Shown: piece by piece, positions 46,946 to 58,569 of the stretch
How the letters are laid out: the number at the start of each line of letters is the position of its first letter
How positions within the stretch are numbered: position 1 is the first letter of the stretch
Assembly (NCBI RefSeq): GCF_051106095.1
Contig: NC_135785.1
Location: 187,130,045-187,194,044 of the forward strand
Direction of reading: 5' to 3'
DNA: 64,000 nt
Source of the DNA: Pogona vitticeps
Lineage: Eukaryota > Chordata > Lepidosauria > Squamata > Agamidae
The notes under the pieces: model-generated
What the model was told of the DNA's origin: nothing
The model's database searches: none
Seen by the model: only the letters and a program-made list of their open reading frames with translations
Program-made: the position numbers and the translations under genes

Positions 46946-48179
46946 TATGGTGTAACGGATGGAGTGGCAGATTAAGACTCTGGAGACCATGGCTATGGAA
47001 GCTCACTGGTGGAGTGGAACTGGTAAAGCCAATCTTTAAATATTTCACTTACCTTGAAAGCCCTATTAGTGTTGCTATAAGGCATTTCCAGCTTGATACT
47101 ACAGAGCAGCAACACATTCAGAAATAATATATACCTGCTCTCTCATTGTGAAGACTTCTCCATGAGATCAAGCAAAATTCTGTGTTAGCAATGCACTGTA
47201 AATGTGACTAATATTGCTATGAAACAACCAATTAAATCATACTGCAGTTGATACAAGAGCAAGCATTGCCTGTCTTGCCTGAATGCATATTACATGGGAT
47301 GAAAGTGGACTTGGTTGTAGTTAAAGTAGTGGTCTTCAGTTCAGTAAATTTTAACATAAAAATACTGTACCAACTTGTTAAAATAGTATTAATGTATGGT
47401 AGAGATAGTTCCTAGGTATGTGTGTAGAATAATTACAATTTATTTTGTAACAATTATTTCAAAATGCAGTTATTTTTTACTGGCAAATATTTAACATTGG
47501 ATTATAGAACAGAAATCTGAGAATTTAATGAATGGCTTAAGTATAAAGATCTCATGAATTAAAATGTTTTCTTGTCCGGACTAAAAATACATTTAGGAGT
47601 ATTTTTCCCTTCCCAGAACATATGCAATACAGAATCTCATAAGAAATGGTAATGTTGGCAGTGGGATTTTGTTTTTCTAAAATGGCTTGTCGCTGCATGT
47701 TTTACTTCTAAAGTTATAAAGGCCTGATTACTTCAGTGCATTCGTTGTGTGGAAGCACCTCTGTATACTGCCTATTCATATTGACACACCCTAACACATA
47801 GTATTAATTTTGAAGTTGGTGACCACTAGTGAAATTTATTGCTTGTCTTCAGACTTTTACCTCAACAGTAAGTTCAGCTGTAGATTCTGTATTTAGAACA
47901 AAAAAAAATTCCCTGGGATTTTCGGTTCAGTAGATTTCTGTTTTTATGGGGGTTTTGTTTGTTTGTTTTATTCATGAAACAATTATGTACAGCATAGGTA
48001 CATACTGTAGTTGCAATTATAGTAACAAAGGATCTAAGTGCAGCTGTTACAAACTTTTCCTGTGCTAAGACTGTATAGAATCATTTGTTTAAATAGCTTG
48101 AATATAAATGCTACCTTCTCTAAGCTCACTGAGTTGATAGCACTGTCCAGCCCAAATTTGACATCTTCATTATGAGAGT

Positions 48180-49373
48180 ATTATGGGATACCCTGTGAAA
48201 CTCTTCCTGAAACCAGGGCATCCTGCATCCATAGCATTCCCCTGATTGTGACATTGCGTTTTAAGTTCTCACAGAGTGACTGTTTCATTGATCTGTTCTA
48301 GGAATGCTCTTGGGATTGGTGTCAAACTCACTGGTTGTTGCCTGGATCATTCCCTTTGTTTTGAAGATAGAGACTATCTGCTTGCCTTCTATATTTGGAG
48401 GCATTGCTCCTAAAAAATTATTGCTAGAGGCTTTGAGATTTCATCTGCAAGTTCTTTTAGTACCCTTGGGTGCAGTTTGACTGGCCCTGGAGAATGAACA
48501 CATTTCCAGTAGCTACTTGTTGCTGTACCTGTATCTTAGACAGTGTGTAGCCTCTTCACTGCTTTCTTTACTCCTGCTAAACTCAGCTCTGTTTTCCTTT
48601 TGAGAGAAGACAGATACTACATGGTAGGTGTTCAGCACTTTCCCTGATACCCACTAGCTCTCCATAGAAGGGACCTACTGCTTCCTTGTTCTTCTTCTTG
48701 CTCTGAGCATTGTTGAAAGCTGCTTTGTTGTTGTTATTTTCAGTCTCTCTTGATAGTCTGAACTCATTGGGAGCTGACTTACAAGTATTGGTTACTTAGT
48801 TGTACTTTTCGTTACCAATTTCCACCTCCCTTCAGTTCATATATATGCCTGTTTTAAATCTCAGTGAATATGGAAGTTTCAGATGCAGCCATTCTGGCTT
48901 AAGTACTTCCACTTGTCTTTCCTTTAGAAGTACGTATGTGATTGTGCTCTTAGTATTTCACATTTAAGAAATTCTCATTCATTGTGAACTCCTGTTTTGG
49001 GGGCGGGTGGGGTGAATTTCTGACCTTGGGAAAGAAATCAGCTTTCTCCAGAGTGTTTACCATCACTACTATCAGCTTTCCATTTTTTCAATATAATGAA
49101 TGCCTAGAAGTAATGGTTACCTCCACCCAAAGTTGACAGTATTTTGGCCTTGTTGACCAGTTCTATATCTTTCTAATCTGAATCCTGTTAGTGAATATCA
49201 TGTCTAGGATAGTGTCCTGGGCATGTTTTACTGTATACTACATTTGTTGACTTTTATTGTCTAATTGCATTTATGTTATTAATTTGTTCATCGTGTATTC
49301 TTTTTAAATAAAATATTTATTGCATATTTACTACTGTTACTACTGTTACTACTGTTACTACTGTTACTACTGT

Positions 49374-49441
<68 letters not shown>

Positions 49442-49890
49442 TTCGCAAAGGCTAATAAATGTTTAGCATAATAGATCCACTTGTTACTTCTTCCATCTCC
49501 TGGAAGTTGAAATTGTCAGCAAAAGTAGTGATGGATTTGGTGGACTTTGGCAGAGTTGAACTTCAAACAAGTGTACCTCCAACTCTGTCAATTTTGCTGA
49601 CTTGTTTTGCTGACATTTTCAGCTTCTAGAAGGTCAAAGAGGTAACAACTGGCTGCACTATCCTAGGGCTACTGAAATCTGCCATTACTACATCTCTCTC
49701 CTCGGGATGTATGGTAATCTGATTCATGAAGGCATCATCCAAGTGATCAAATTGGCCTTGAGGTCTTTTGCAGACTACAGAGGTGATATCACTGTTGTGT
49801 CACTGTTCTTGATGTTTACTCAAGTAATCCTTTTCCGTCTTCCATGTTTCGTGGAAGCTGTCCACATATTCTGCATATAATGCTCTTCTC
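48180..49890 (-). mobile_element. CR1-type LINE remnant (endonuclease-RT region)
   Basis: Decayed minus-strand matches in CR1 order: near 49660-49770, DHLDDAFMNQ and VVMADFSSP recall the endonuclease (LVLMGDFNHP). Near 49130-49210 a stretch recalls TQLVSEPTREGALLDLLFVN. Near 48455-48485, PGPVKLHPRVLKELADEISK recalls GPDGLHPRVLKELADVIAKP. Near 48320-48370, SLYFQNKGNDPGNNQ recalls TPIFKKGKKEDPGNYRPVSL. Stops and shifts are frequent, so this is an ancient copy. Confidence 0.6.
49329..49441. repeat. (TTACTACTG)n, (TAC)n and (TAG)n array forming an inverted repeat
   Basis: A 9-bp TTACTACTG array runs into (TAC)n up to 49403 and then (TAG)n to about 49440. Since TAG runs are the complement of CTA runs, the two halves form a perfect palindrome of roughly 30 bp per arm with no spacer. 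Confidence 0.9.
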
Positions 49891-50983
49891 CTTCATTCCT
49901 GTTCAGCTGTTTTCTTTTGAATAGGTTACACCCTTCTGTTACTACATATACATAATTCATCACATCAGGTTCCAAATCATACGTCTTCCTGTGTTAATAC
50001 TTGTTTGTTTCCTGTGGTTTGTATATTGACACAGCAAGATCTGAAACCATGTCTTTTCCTCCATTTGTTTCCTTATTGTCCTTTCCATCCATTGGCAGGT
50101 TCTTGTACTGTGAGGCTCAAAAATGTGATACTCAAATATAGACCTCAAAGCACTATAAAGCTCTATAACACCCCTTGGTACTGTAGTTAGAGTCTGTGGT
50201 GGTCCATCTTAGCTGACATTTATCCCTGAGAGGGTTAATTCCAGTGTAAATTTAGATAACTGTGTCAATCATATCAAAGTTCATCTTGATATCAAGGCAA
50301 AAGTTACTTTATTGTTCAAATGATTCCAGGCAGAATCAGCTTGCCTATTTCTACAAACTTTACTCATGTACATTCCTTCTGTGTTCCATGAGGATAAAAA
50401 TAACTTCACAGTTGTTGAAAACATGTAACTTATCTTACTGGCATATTATTTCAGTTATGCAGAAATTAATCTTATAGCAATGAAAAAAGCTGTAGGTGCA
50501 AAGATTTAAAATGTAAAAAAATCCCAAAAGTCTTACAGTCACAAACAAACAAATAACAAAAAAATGTAGTCACAAATGCTTAAAAATACCTGAAAACAGA
50601 TGTTGCAGGCAAGTACTTCAATCAGATTTCCATTAAAAAATCAAAAACATAAAACATACAATAAAAATTCCAAAGGAATGTTTTAATTACATTTTAAAAA
50701 TGCAGGGGCTAGTAGGTTCAAAAGGCACAATAAAAAAAAGAGAGTACATCTCTTAAAATATCAAAGTTTTTAAAAGTAAAAATGTATGAAGATAAAATGC
50801 ATTTCTTAGCTTGTAAGTATGTTTAGCCACACAAGAAAATTATTTAATAATGTTTTACCCATCTAAGCAAGCCACGTGCCAGGTTGTATCTTTGGAGGGA
50901 AATTCATGATTTCTCTGTGTTGTCATTATGTTGTTATGTCTCCTGCCTGCTTCTTCTGGGGACTGGTATCTGTGTTTCTGGTA

Positions 50984-51049
<66 letters not shown>

Positions 51050-51065
51050 GTGTGTGTGTGTGTGT
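50984..51065. repeat. (TG)n microsatellite
   Basis: About 40 TG units with a single C interruption near 51045. Cys-Val open frames through it are artefacts. Confidence 0.95.
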
Positions 51066-51997
51066 ATTGCTCTCCCTTGTTTCCCTATATTTATACTTCT
51101 CTCATTAGTTTACATTTCCCTTCAATTGTCAACAGTTGAGGTTTGCTGGTAGACCAAACTGCTGCTCTATGTAACATATCTCTAGTCATTTACATTGTTT
51201 TTGCTAACTCAGCAAACCACTGGCATTGTGGATATTTTTAAACCCCCCCTTATTATTTAGCACTCTGTATATGCCAAATTTTAAACCTCAACAGTTCTAT
51301 TGTCCCAGTTTTTGGTGCATCATTCTTGTTTCTAGTACAGTACTCTGGTGCAACACTCTTGTCCTCAGTACTGTATTTGGTGTCCCCTGCCTTCTGGAAT
51401 ATTATGTCCCTCCTTGAGAGGAGTGCCTCCAGGCCACGACTTCCCTGTGTGACTGTGGTCCAAGAAGCCAAACCTTTCCCAACAACACCATCTACATAGC
51501 CAGTTCTTCACCTCCAGTTTCTCTCTTCCTTAGGCGTAATCTTCAGCCAGCAGGAGTAATAATAACACATATGTGCCCCAAAGTCCTTCATCTTCATACC
51601 AGGGCGTCATAGTAATTTGTAATATGTTGAAGGTCATGTCTGTCAGTACCATTTGTTCTCATGCAGTCTCAACATGCTCTCTGCCATGTTCTGGGTCTTT
51701 GCACCAGGGAGATAGCTTCTGAGACATCCTGTGAGGTCTGCTATGTGCTAATTTCATTTGCCTCAGTAGAATGCCATCTACTGTACCACCCTTCATTTCT
51801 TATCCTCCAGGAAACTGCAGAAATCTTTCTCCCCATGGAACTCTCTGTGCTATCTTTTGTGCTCACTGAAACCTGGTACTGTTATCCTGATTCCAGTAGT
51901 CCAGAAGTAGTGCAGAAGGGGAGGGCCTGATATTGATTGCTCTAAAGACACAGCATGTTTGCCAGTAATTCTGCTTCTCTGTGTTACATACTTCTAA

Positions 51998-52085
51998 ATC
52001 AGTGGTTCCCAACCTTGGTTCTCCTCAGATGTTTTTGGACTAAAACTTCCAGAAGCCTTCACCACTAGCTGTGCTAGCCATGATT
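51998..52085. repeat. hAT-like MITE, left half
   Basis: 'cagtggttcccaaccttggt' and 'ttccagaagccttcaccact' match the left half of the 11031 element; the right terminus is missing. Confidence 0.6.
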
Positions 52086-52099
52086 TTTGGAGGCTTCAA

Positions 52100-52457
52100 T
52101 ATATCCAAAAAGGTTACATTCTGTGCCGCTGTCCCCACACTCTGAAAATGTCTTCCTGAGTCCCCATGAAGTGTGACATCCTTTCAGGGCTTTAGGAGGG
52201 ATGATTGTAAGACAGAGTTGTTTCGATGGTTTTTTTGGATGCTAGGAACTGTGGCTCCACCATTCACGTGTCAAACATATTTATGTATCAGTGTATATAA
52301 GATAAAATTGTCTAGGTTTTTGCTGGGTTCTACTGCATTTTACCATTTATGTAAAATATTTTATTGTTTTGTGTGCTGTGTATGTACTGGTTTTGTGATT
52401 AGTACTGTTCTGGATCTCTTTGAAGAGAAGAATGGCATATAAATGAAATTTTAAAAT
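52100..52457 (+). repeat. L2/CR1-type LINE 3' end, old
   Basis: 'agggctttaggagggatgat' and 'gttgtttcgatggtttttt' correspond to a decayed ORF2 end (LKTELFRWFF). The 3' UTR ends 'gaatggcatataaatgaaat', the usual terminus. Confidence 0.55.
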
Positions 52458-52604
52458 GTTTAAATTCAAAAAAATAGAAAGTGGTTCATTACTTTATGCT
52501 AGAAAGGGCAAAAACATGAAGGTTAGGGGCTCTCTTGTTTTTGATACAGTATTGGACTTCTCTGCTTATAATTTATTGTTAACATGTTTAGTTGTAAAAT
52601 GGAT

Positions 52605-52755
52605 CATTAGCTAGACTGCGTTCCAAAGACTGGGAGATGCCAATGAGAAGGCCCTCTCTTTTTATGAAAAGAATTTGTAAGGGTAATGGGACAGAGAACG
52701 CGGCCTGCCCAGAAGCTCTTAAAAATCAAGGAGAGCTTCTGACTCTTTTGAGTTT
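52605..52755 (-). repeat. L2/CR1-type LINE fragment, old
   Basis: 'atgccaatgagaaggccctc' and 'gggacagagaacgcggcctg' echo the ORF2-end region of L2/CR1 elements in complement. Heavily decayed. Confidence 0.4.
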
Positions 52756-53204
52756 GAAGAAACACATAAGCAACTTGATGCCTTAGAAATGTTTTGTAAT
52801 ACAACTCCTATAAGCCCTAGCTGCTATAGCCAGTCACCATGCAAACTGTAATGCAAAACATCTGGAGGGGATCAGCTTCTCTTCATCTGATCTGTGCCAC
52901 CTTGCATACTATTTTGGAGGGTTCTGCTACATTCTGGAGCAGTCTCCCAAGGTCAAGAGGCTATAGGAGGGAACAGGGGAATTGGTAAATGTCACCTTTT
53001 GTCTTTCCATTTATGGTAAAATTCTATGAGTGCAATTATGCATATAAATCTGTAGATGTAAACTCTACTTCCTTTTGTTTCTTCTGAAATCATTACCAAC
53101 CACTTTCCACAAATAGCACGGATTTCTAGTCTTTTTAGAAAGAAGGAATTTCTCTCTTTTAATTCTTTTTTGTAGCTGCTGGGTGCTCACCCAGGAGTAA
53201 GTAA

Positions 53205-53465
<261 letters not shown>

Positions 53466-54019
53466 TGAAATTAAATAAATAAATAAAATAAACCGTGGAA
53501 TCATATAAGATATACTGTAGTTATAAAGATAAGAGATGAACCGCAGTATAAACAGTGTAGTTGGAAAGGTGGTGAGGAAGGAATAGCAGCAGCGCTGAGC
53601 TAATTATATCTTGTGGATTTTATGTATTAGCAAGGCTCCCAAAGTCCTGTTCTTTACTATTGTTTTACTTTATAGATGTTTATCATAACAAAAATTGTGC
53701 CTTTAAAAAAAACTCAGTCTTCGTACTTTTTAGTAAAAGCAATGTGAATGTTAAATTTCATGACGTTACATTGGCCATGGACTTTTCATACTAGCTTCTT
53801 AACATAAACCTACAAGAAAATAATTTCTGAAGAATTATTCTGAAGTTAGGAAACCTAAAGAAGAAGGGTAAATGGATATTTTAGCTCATTTTGTAGATAC
53901 TTGTGTTGATGGTAGAGAAGTTACAGTGAAAAACAAGTCTTTCCACATGTTAGTCATCCGATGTAATGCTCTGTTTTAAACTGAAGTATTGAAAATACTA
54001 TTTCAAACATACCTTTATC

Positions 54020-54960
54020 TGACATCTTTACCATTGGGAAATTATTCTGTTTCTCCATATTCTGACTTAATATTAGCCTCTTGTCCCAAGTATACATTAC
54101 ACATTGAGACCATCAAATCTTGTTCTTCACTCATTTCTTTTAGAACTGTCAATAGCTTTTCATAATCTACGTAGTCAAAGGATTTACTGTAATCTATAAA
54201 ACACAGATCAGCTGTCTTCTTAAACTTCACGTGCACCAATAATCAATGTATATTGGCAATATGAACTCTAGTGCCTCTTCCTTTTCTGAATCCAGCTGGT
54301 ATTTCTTGCTCCATATATGATGAAAGCCATTGGAAAATCTTAAATATCATTTCATTTGCATGAGAAATTAGTGTAATGGTCTGATAGTCACTGCACTCTT
54401 TTCTTTGGGATTGGAATGTACATTGAACATTTTCAGTCTGTGCATTAATGTTTTGTGTGCGTATTTGTTGGCACTTTCTTGTTAGGATTTTGATAGGTTT
54501 AATCTCTGTAGACTAAAATAGCTCTGTTGATAATTCCATTTTATCCAATTGCTTTGGGAGCAGTTTTCCCTTCACTTGGTGGTTTTTAATCTCAGGTTTC
54601 TTTAGAGAAATCAGTCATCATTGCACTTCTTCTGTATAGTTCTTCCATATATTTTCCAACTTTATTTTATCCTTATGAAACAAATACCCTGTTGATATTT
54701 CAGTGTCCCTAATCTTGGTTTAAATTTCTACTTGATTTCTTGGATTTTATGAAGAAATCTTTGTTTTCCGCATTGTTTCCTCTTCTGTTTATTTGCCCTG
54801 ATTCTTATAATAGTTCTCTTTATCACTTTGTGGAAGTTGCTAAAAAGTTCCATTTAGGATTATGAACCCTTTTCTGTCCCCATTTGCTTTTAATTGGTTA
54901 TTAACAATTTAAAATTTTCATCGGTCATCTGTTGAGCTGAGGCTTTTCTTTTAAATACAA
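54020..54960 (-). mobile_element. BovB/RTE LINE remnant
   Basis: Minus-strand translation shows the order of BovB RT blocks: SDHYTNFSCK, GARNTSWIQKRKRH (compare GFRKGRGT), QYTLIIGAREV, then in frame 54042-54239 CFIDYSKSFDYVDYEKL (motif A, compare CFIDYSKAFDCVDHNKL) and LKEMSEEQDLM...YLGQEANIKSEYGETE. The 3' RT half with the active site is missing. Several stops show it is old. BovB is the likely mobilising partner of Sauria SINEs, one of which lies at 32.5 kb. Confidence 0.8.
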
Positions 54961-55166
54961 GATAAGTCCTACATTTTCCCCTGGTAATATCAGAATTCAC
55001 AGGTTTCTGCAAAATCCTCCACCAGCATCATCTTCTACTACTGTAGTTCCCCACTAAGTAGATGTCATCAAATAGAATTCACTGGCCCCATCATCTTTGG
55101 AACTATCTGTTAAATCCTCAAGAAGATAGGTGCAGCTTTTCATGTATCAGCCATGGTCATTTACCT

Positions 55167-55302
55167 CAGTGGTTCTTAACCTTTGTTACTCGGATGCTTT
55201 TGAACTGCAACTCCCAGAAACCCCAGTCAGGACAGCTGGTGGTGAAGGCTTCTGGGAGTTGCAGTCCAAAACTCCTGAGTAATCCAAGGTTAAGAACCAG
55301 TG
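55167..55302. mobile_element. hAT-like MITE with exact 8-bp target duplication
   Basis: A 136-bp palindrome begins CAGTGGTTCTTAACCTT and ends AAGGTTAAGAACCAGTG. Flanks 55159-55166 and 55303-55310 are both ATTTACCT. The inner arms 'gcaactcccagaa' and 'ttctgggagttgc' pair. Best preserved of the short hAT-like copies in the window. Confidence 0.9.
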
Positions 55303-55451
55303 ATTTACCTAACAGGGTCTAGCTTTTTAATGGATAGCTTTCAGACTCCCTGACACACTCAAACCCTTTCATTCCGCTAAGGTTATCTGGAAGTTGAGTC
55401 ATGGCAGCTGGACTTCCTTCTGGTTGAAATGCTTCAATACTCACCCAAGTA

Positions 55452-55961
55452 CAGTGATGCCTCGTATAACGAGTGCACCGTTGAATGATGAATCCGCATT
55501 GCGATGCGGATTTCCCCATCGCTAATGCGAGGGCATGCTCGCATTACGATGGGGGAACAGCTGTTCATCGGTTCCAAAATGGCCGCCGGAACACAAAAAT
55601 GGGTGCCGGTACACCCAAGATGGCCACCGGGACTCTCAAAATGGCCGCCAGTACAACCAAGATGGCCGCTGGAACACAAAAAAATGGCCGTCGATACACC
55701 CAAGATGGCTGCCGGAACACAAAAATGGGCGCTGGTACACCCAAAATGGCTGCCGGGATGCTCAAAATGGCTGCCGGTACACCCAAGATGGCTGCCGGAA
55801 CAAGGGAAAACATCGGAGAACGGTGAGTTTTGGGCCCATTTGGAACGCATTAAACTTTGTTTAATGCGTTCCAATGGGTTTTTTTGGATCTGTTTTACGA
55901 TGTTTTCCCATAGCGAAGGTTAATCCAGAACGGATTAACCTCGCTATGCGGGGCACCACTG
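55452..55961. mobile_element. Tigger-like element carrying a minisatellite
   Basis: Left end CAGTGATGCCTCGTATAACG and right end ATGCGGGGCACCACTG are related inverted termini, with the left flank TA (55450-55451) and the right flank TG, probably a mutated TA. Subterminal 'attgcgatgcgga', 'cccatcgctaatgcg' and 'gaacggattaacctcgctat' are typical of Tigger-derived MITEs. The centre is occupied by the tandem array listed next. 510 bp, no transposase. Confidence 0.8.
55576..55806. repeat. ATGG minisatellite, 11 units of about 21 bp with 4-unit super-period
   Basis: Eleven units each begin AA(A/G)ATGG, mostly followed by C(C/T)GCCGG and a variable end. End types run ggaacaca, ggtacaccc, gggactctc, agtacaacc, ggaacacaaaa, gatacaccc, ggaacaca, ggtacaccc, gggatgctc, ggtacaccc, ggaacaagg, so units 1-4 and 7-10 repeat the same order. 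Several units read CAAGATGGCCGC or CAAGATGGCTGC, close to the YY1 consensus AAGATGGCGGC. Long open frames on both strands here are by-products of the period, which is a multiple of three. Confidence 0.88.
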
Positions 55962-57094
55962 TGTCTTCTTCAGTCCGAGGAGAGTTGGTAGGAGATCCAT
56001 GATCTATCCTCCACATTGGTTTCACTTCCCCCTGGTTTGAATAGGCTCGTTAGAAGGACAAAGGAATGGGGATGAGGGATAATCCCACTTCTGCAGCCCT
56101 ACTCCACCTATTGTCATGGGTCGTTAATGGTCGTTAACAGTGATCTTTCTGTTGTGTGTGGTCCTAAACTTTCTGGGAATGGATGAAAAGGCAGCATGAT
56201 AAATAGGAAACAGATTGTATCTAAGGTCTCCACCCCTGTTGAGTGAAAGATTTTCTATATGCAAATCTATGGGCTCCCTGACTGCCCTCTCAAACCACCT
56301 ATCTTCTCAGTCCAAAATGAGTACATCTTGGTCATCATGGTACTTTTTGTCTTGAACTGCTGGATTTGAGGTACTCAAAGTTTAATTTGAGCTGACTGTT
56401 TCTTGCACTTTGATGAATATCAGCTACCAATGAGTAATTAAACCATGGAAAGCAACTCTTGAAGTCTTGACATCAGAACAGGATCAATGGATTTTGTATA
56501 GATTGCACAGCCAGAGGTCATAGAACTGCCATGCAGCCTATGTACATCTAATATTTTTGAAAGTTGCATCTAGTAATGTTAGGGAAGTGACACAAAGTTA
56601 GTTATAGGAGTTAATAAATATTTACAGCTGTGAACATCTTGCCAAGTTAATTAGAATCAGTTGTGAACAAATTTAAAGAAAGACATATTCTATGAGAATG
56701 ACAAGCTTTCCCTTTTTCTGGTTACAGTTTTCATGCCTGCTGAAAATTAGATTTTTTTTTTCTTGAGGAATGAAGAATATACTTATTGTTTGCTTGTGAT
56801 ATATAGAAAGAGTAGCATTCAGTGTGATTGCTGTCACAAAACCATTAATTTGTACATATGAAAATCTGTTTACAGTGTTTTTAAAACCCATTTCCATAAA
56901 TTCACAGCTTTGTTTTCCTTCTTTTATTTCGAAAGGAGCTTTGTACATCTTAGGAAAGCCTTGTATAATGCGAAGCTAGGTTGTGTATTTGTGCCAAAAT
57001 CTAGTAATTTGTAGTAGATATGGGCCCAAATCCAGCATTGTGCTTATGAATGAGTACTAGAATATTCTAGCAAAATTTTCTAATATCTTTCCCC

Positions 57095-57712
57095 TTGCTT
57101 GCCCAGTCCGGAATAAAGAGACAGACACAAATATATGGGTTAACTAGGGCAACAACTTTATTAACTTACTTATAATAACCTCAAAATCGCTTTTTTACAA
57201 GGGAGGCTCCTGTAGTGCACCAAACTGGTCTGTAACCAGAGTCAACCATGACCTTCCTGTCCAGACCTCCAATCAAGTTCCTATACTGGAATTGTACTGT
57301 CCCATTTGGGCCTCCTAACCCTAATTGCTCAGTGTCCCCTGAGGTCCACATCTTCCCCTCCCCTCAGCTAAACATCTGCTGCTGTCCTCCTGAGAGAAGG
57401 GGTGCTCTGCACCCCCTGGGCGCCTTCTTTGGAACTCATCTAACCCTTGTCCCTTTGCACTACCCGCCACGGCATAGGGACTGGTAAGGAAGGGCGAGGC
57501 GAGGCTGGGAAGCCTTTTTCAAGGCCTCGCTTTTGTCCGGCCCCCTTGCCTGATCTGATGCAGGGACGCCTCCATCTATCTCCTCTGGCCGGGTGGGCAA
57601 AAGAGCCCTGCCCTGGCAGCAAGCGCCTCACAGAGAGGCCCTTCCCATTACAACGCTCTTTATTACCTGAAAACCTGCTCTATGCTTAAGGAGAAGAGGA
57701 ATTAGTCCCTCA
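57095..57712. other. GC-rich block of unknown origin, possibly a decayed LTR
   Basis: About 620 bp clearly richer in GC than its AT-rich surroundings. It is bounded by TGCCCAGTCCGG at the left and TCCCTCACA at the right, so it begins TG and ends CA. AATAAA occurs on both strands near the ends. These are LTR-like traits, but no target duplication is evident and no internal retroelement region is present. No credible protein frame. Confidence 0.3.
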
Positions 57713-58427
57713 CAGTACTTCTGAGAGAAGCTGTTCTGTTAGATGACTAGATCTTGGTCGTAACATTAATTTTTTAAAATGTTACTTTTAAAATAAATGA
57801 TAAATGTGTACCATTACAAATGAAAGTAATTAAAAGACAGAGCGCAAAGTATAAAAGATGTGACATGTCTTGTTGCCACATCTCTTACTTGCAAGGGTTT
57901 GTCAACCCATTTGAGAAGTGCTAGCTCTAGGTTTTGCATCATTTCATGTATGCAGAACTGGCTTAACTATCAAAAGCAAATGAACTTGCTGCTGGCCCAT
58001 ATGTACTAATTCCACTAGTTCACATCAGCATATGGGGCAGAACCATAACTAGAGTGGGGTGATTAGGTGCTGAAATTTAGAGTGCATAAAAATTAGCTGC
58101 TGGAAGGGGGAAAACCTGTCCATTTCAAGTACATGTCTTTCCTGGAAATGCAAATCAGCTGGGCTCAGCATGGAATCAATATGGTGGTCTTGGAACCAGG
58201 CATTCTTTCCTATTCTTCTGTCCTCTTACTATGTGTGCTAGTCTTGCGTGGCACAAGTTTAACTAATAGCACAGTTCCTGATCCCAAAAATTTTACTTAT
58301 TGTTCTTCGTGTAATAAAACGAAGGAGTTATAGAAAACAGTATCAGCTTCACTTCATATAACACATTTGTGATTATAACTTATACAGTGGTGCCTCGCTA
58401 GACAGTTACCCCATATGACAGGTTTTT

Positions 58428-58431
58428 ATTT

Positions 58432-58509
<78 letters not shown>

Positions 58510-58563
58510 TTAATTAATTAATTAATTAATTAATTAATTAATTAATTAATTAATTAATTAATT
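58428..58563. repeat. (TTTA)n(AATT)n microsatellite
   Basis: About 18 TTTA units, then about 14 AATT units. The (TTTA)n part is the tail of the L2-type 3' end whose body resumes at 60978; the AATT part is a later expansion. Confidence 0.93.
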
Positions 58564-58569
58564 TATATA

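Noticed and set aside
55434-55923. Five overlapping 80-146 codon frames on both strands
   Set aside because: The roughly 21-bp minisatellite period is divisible by three, so stops are avoided in several frames at once.
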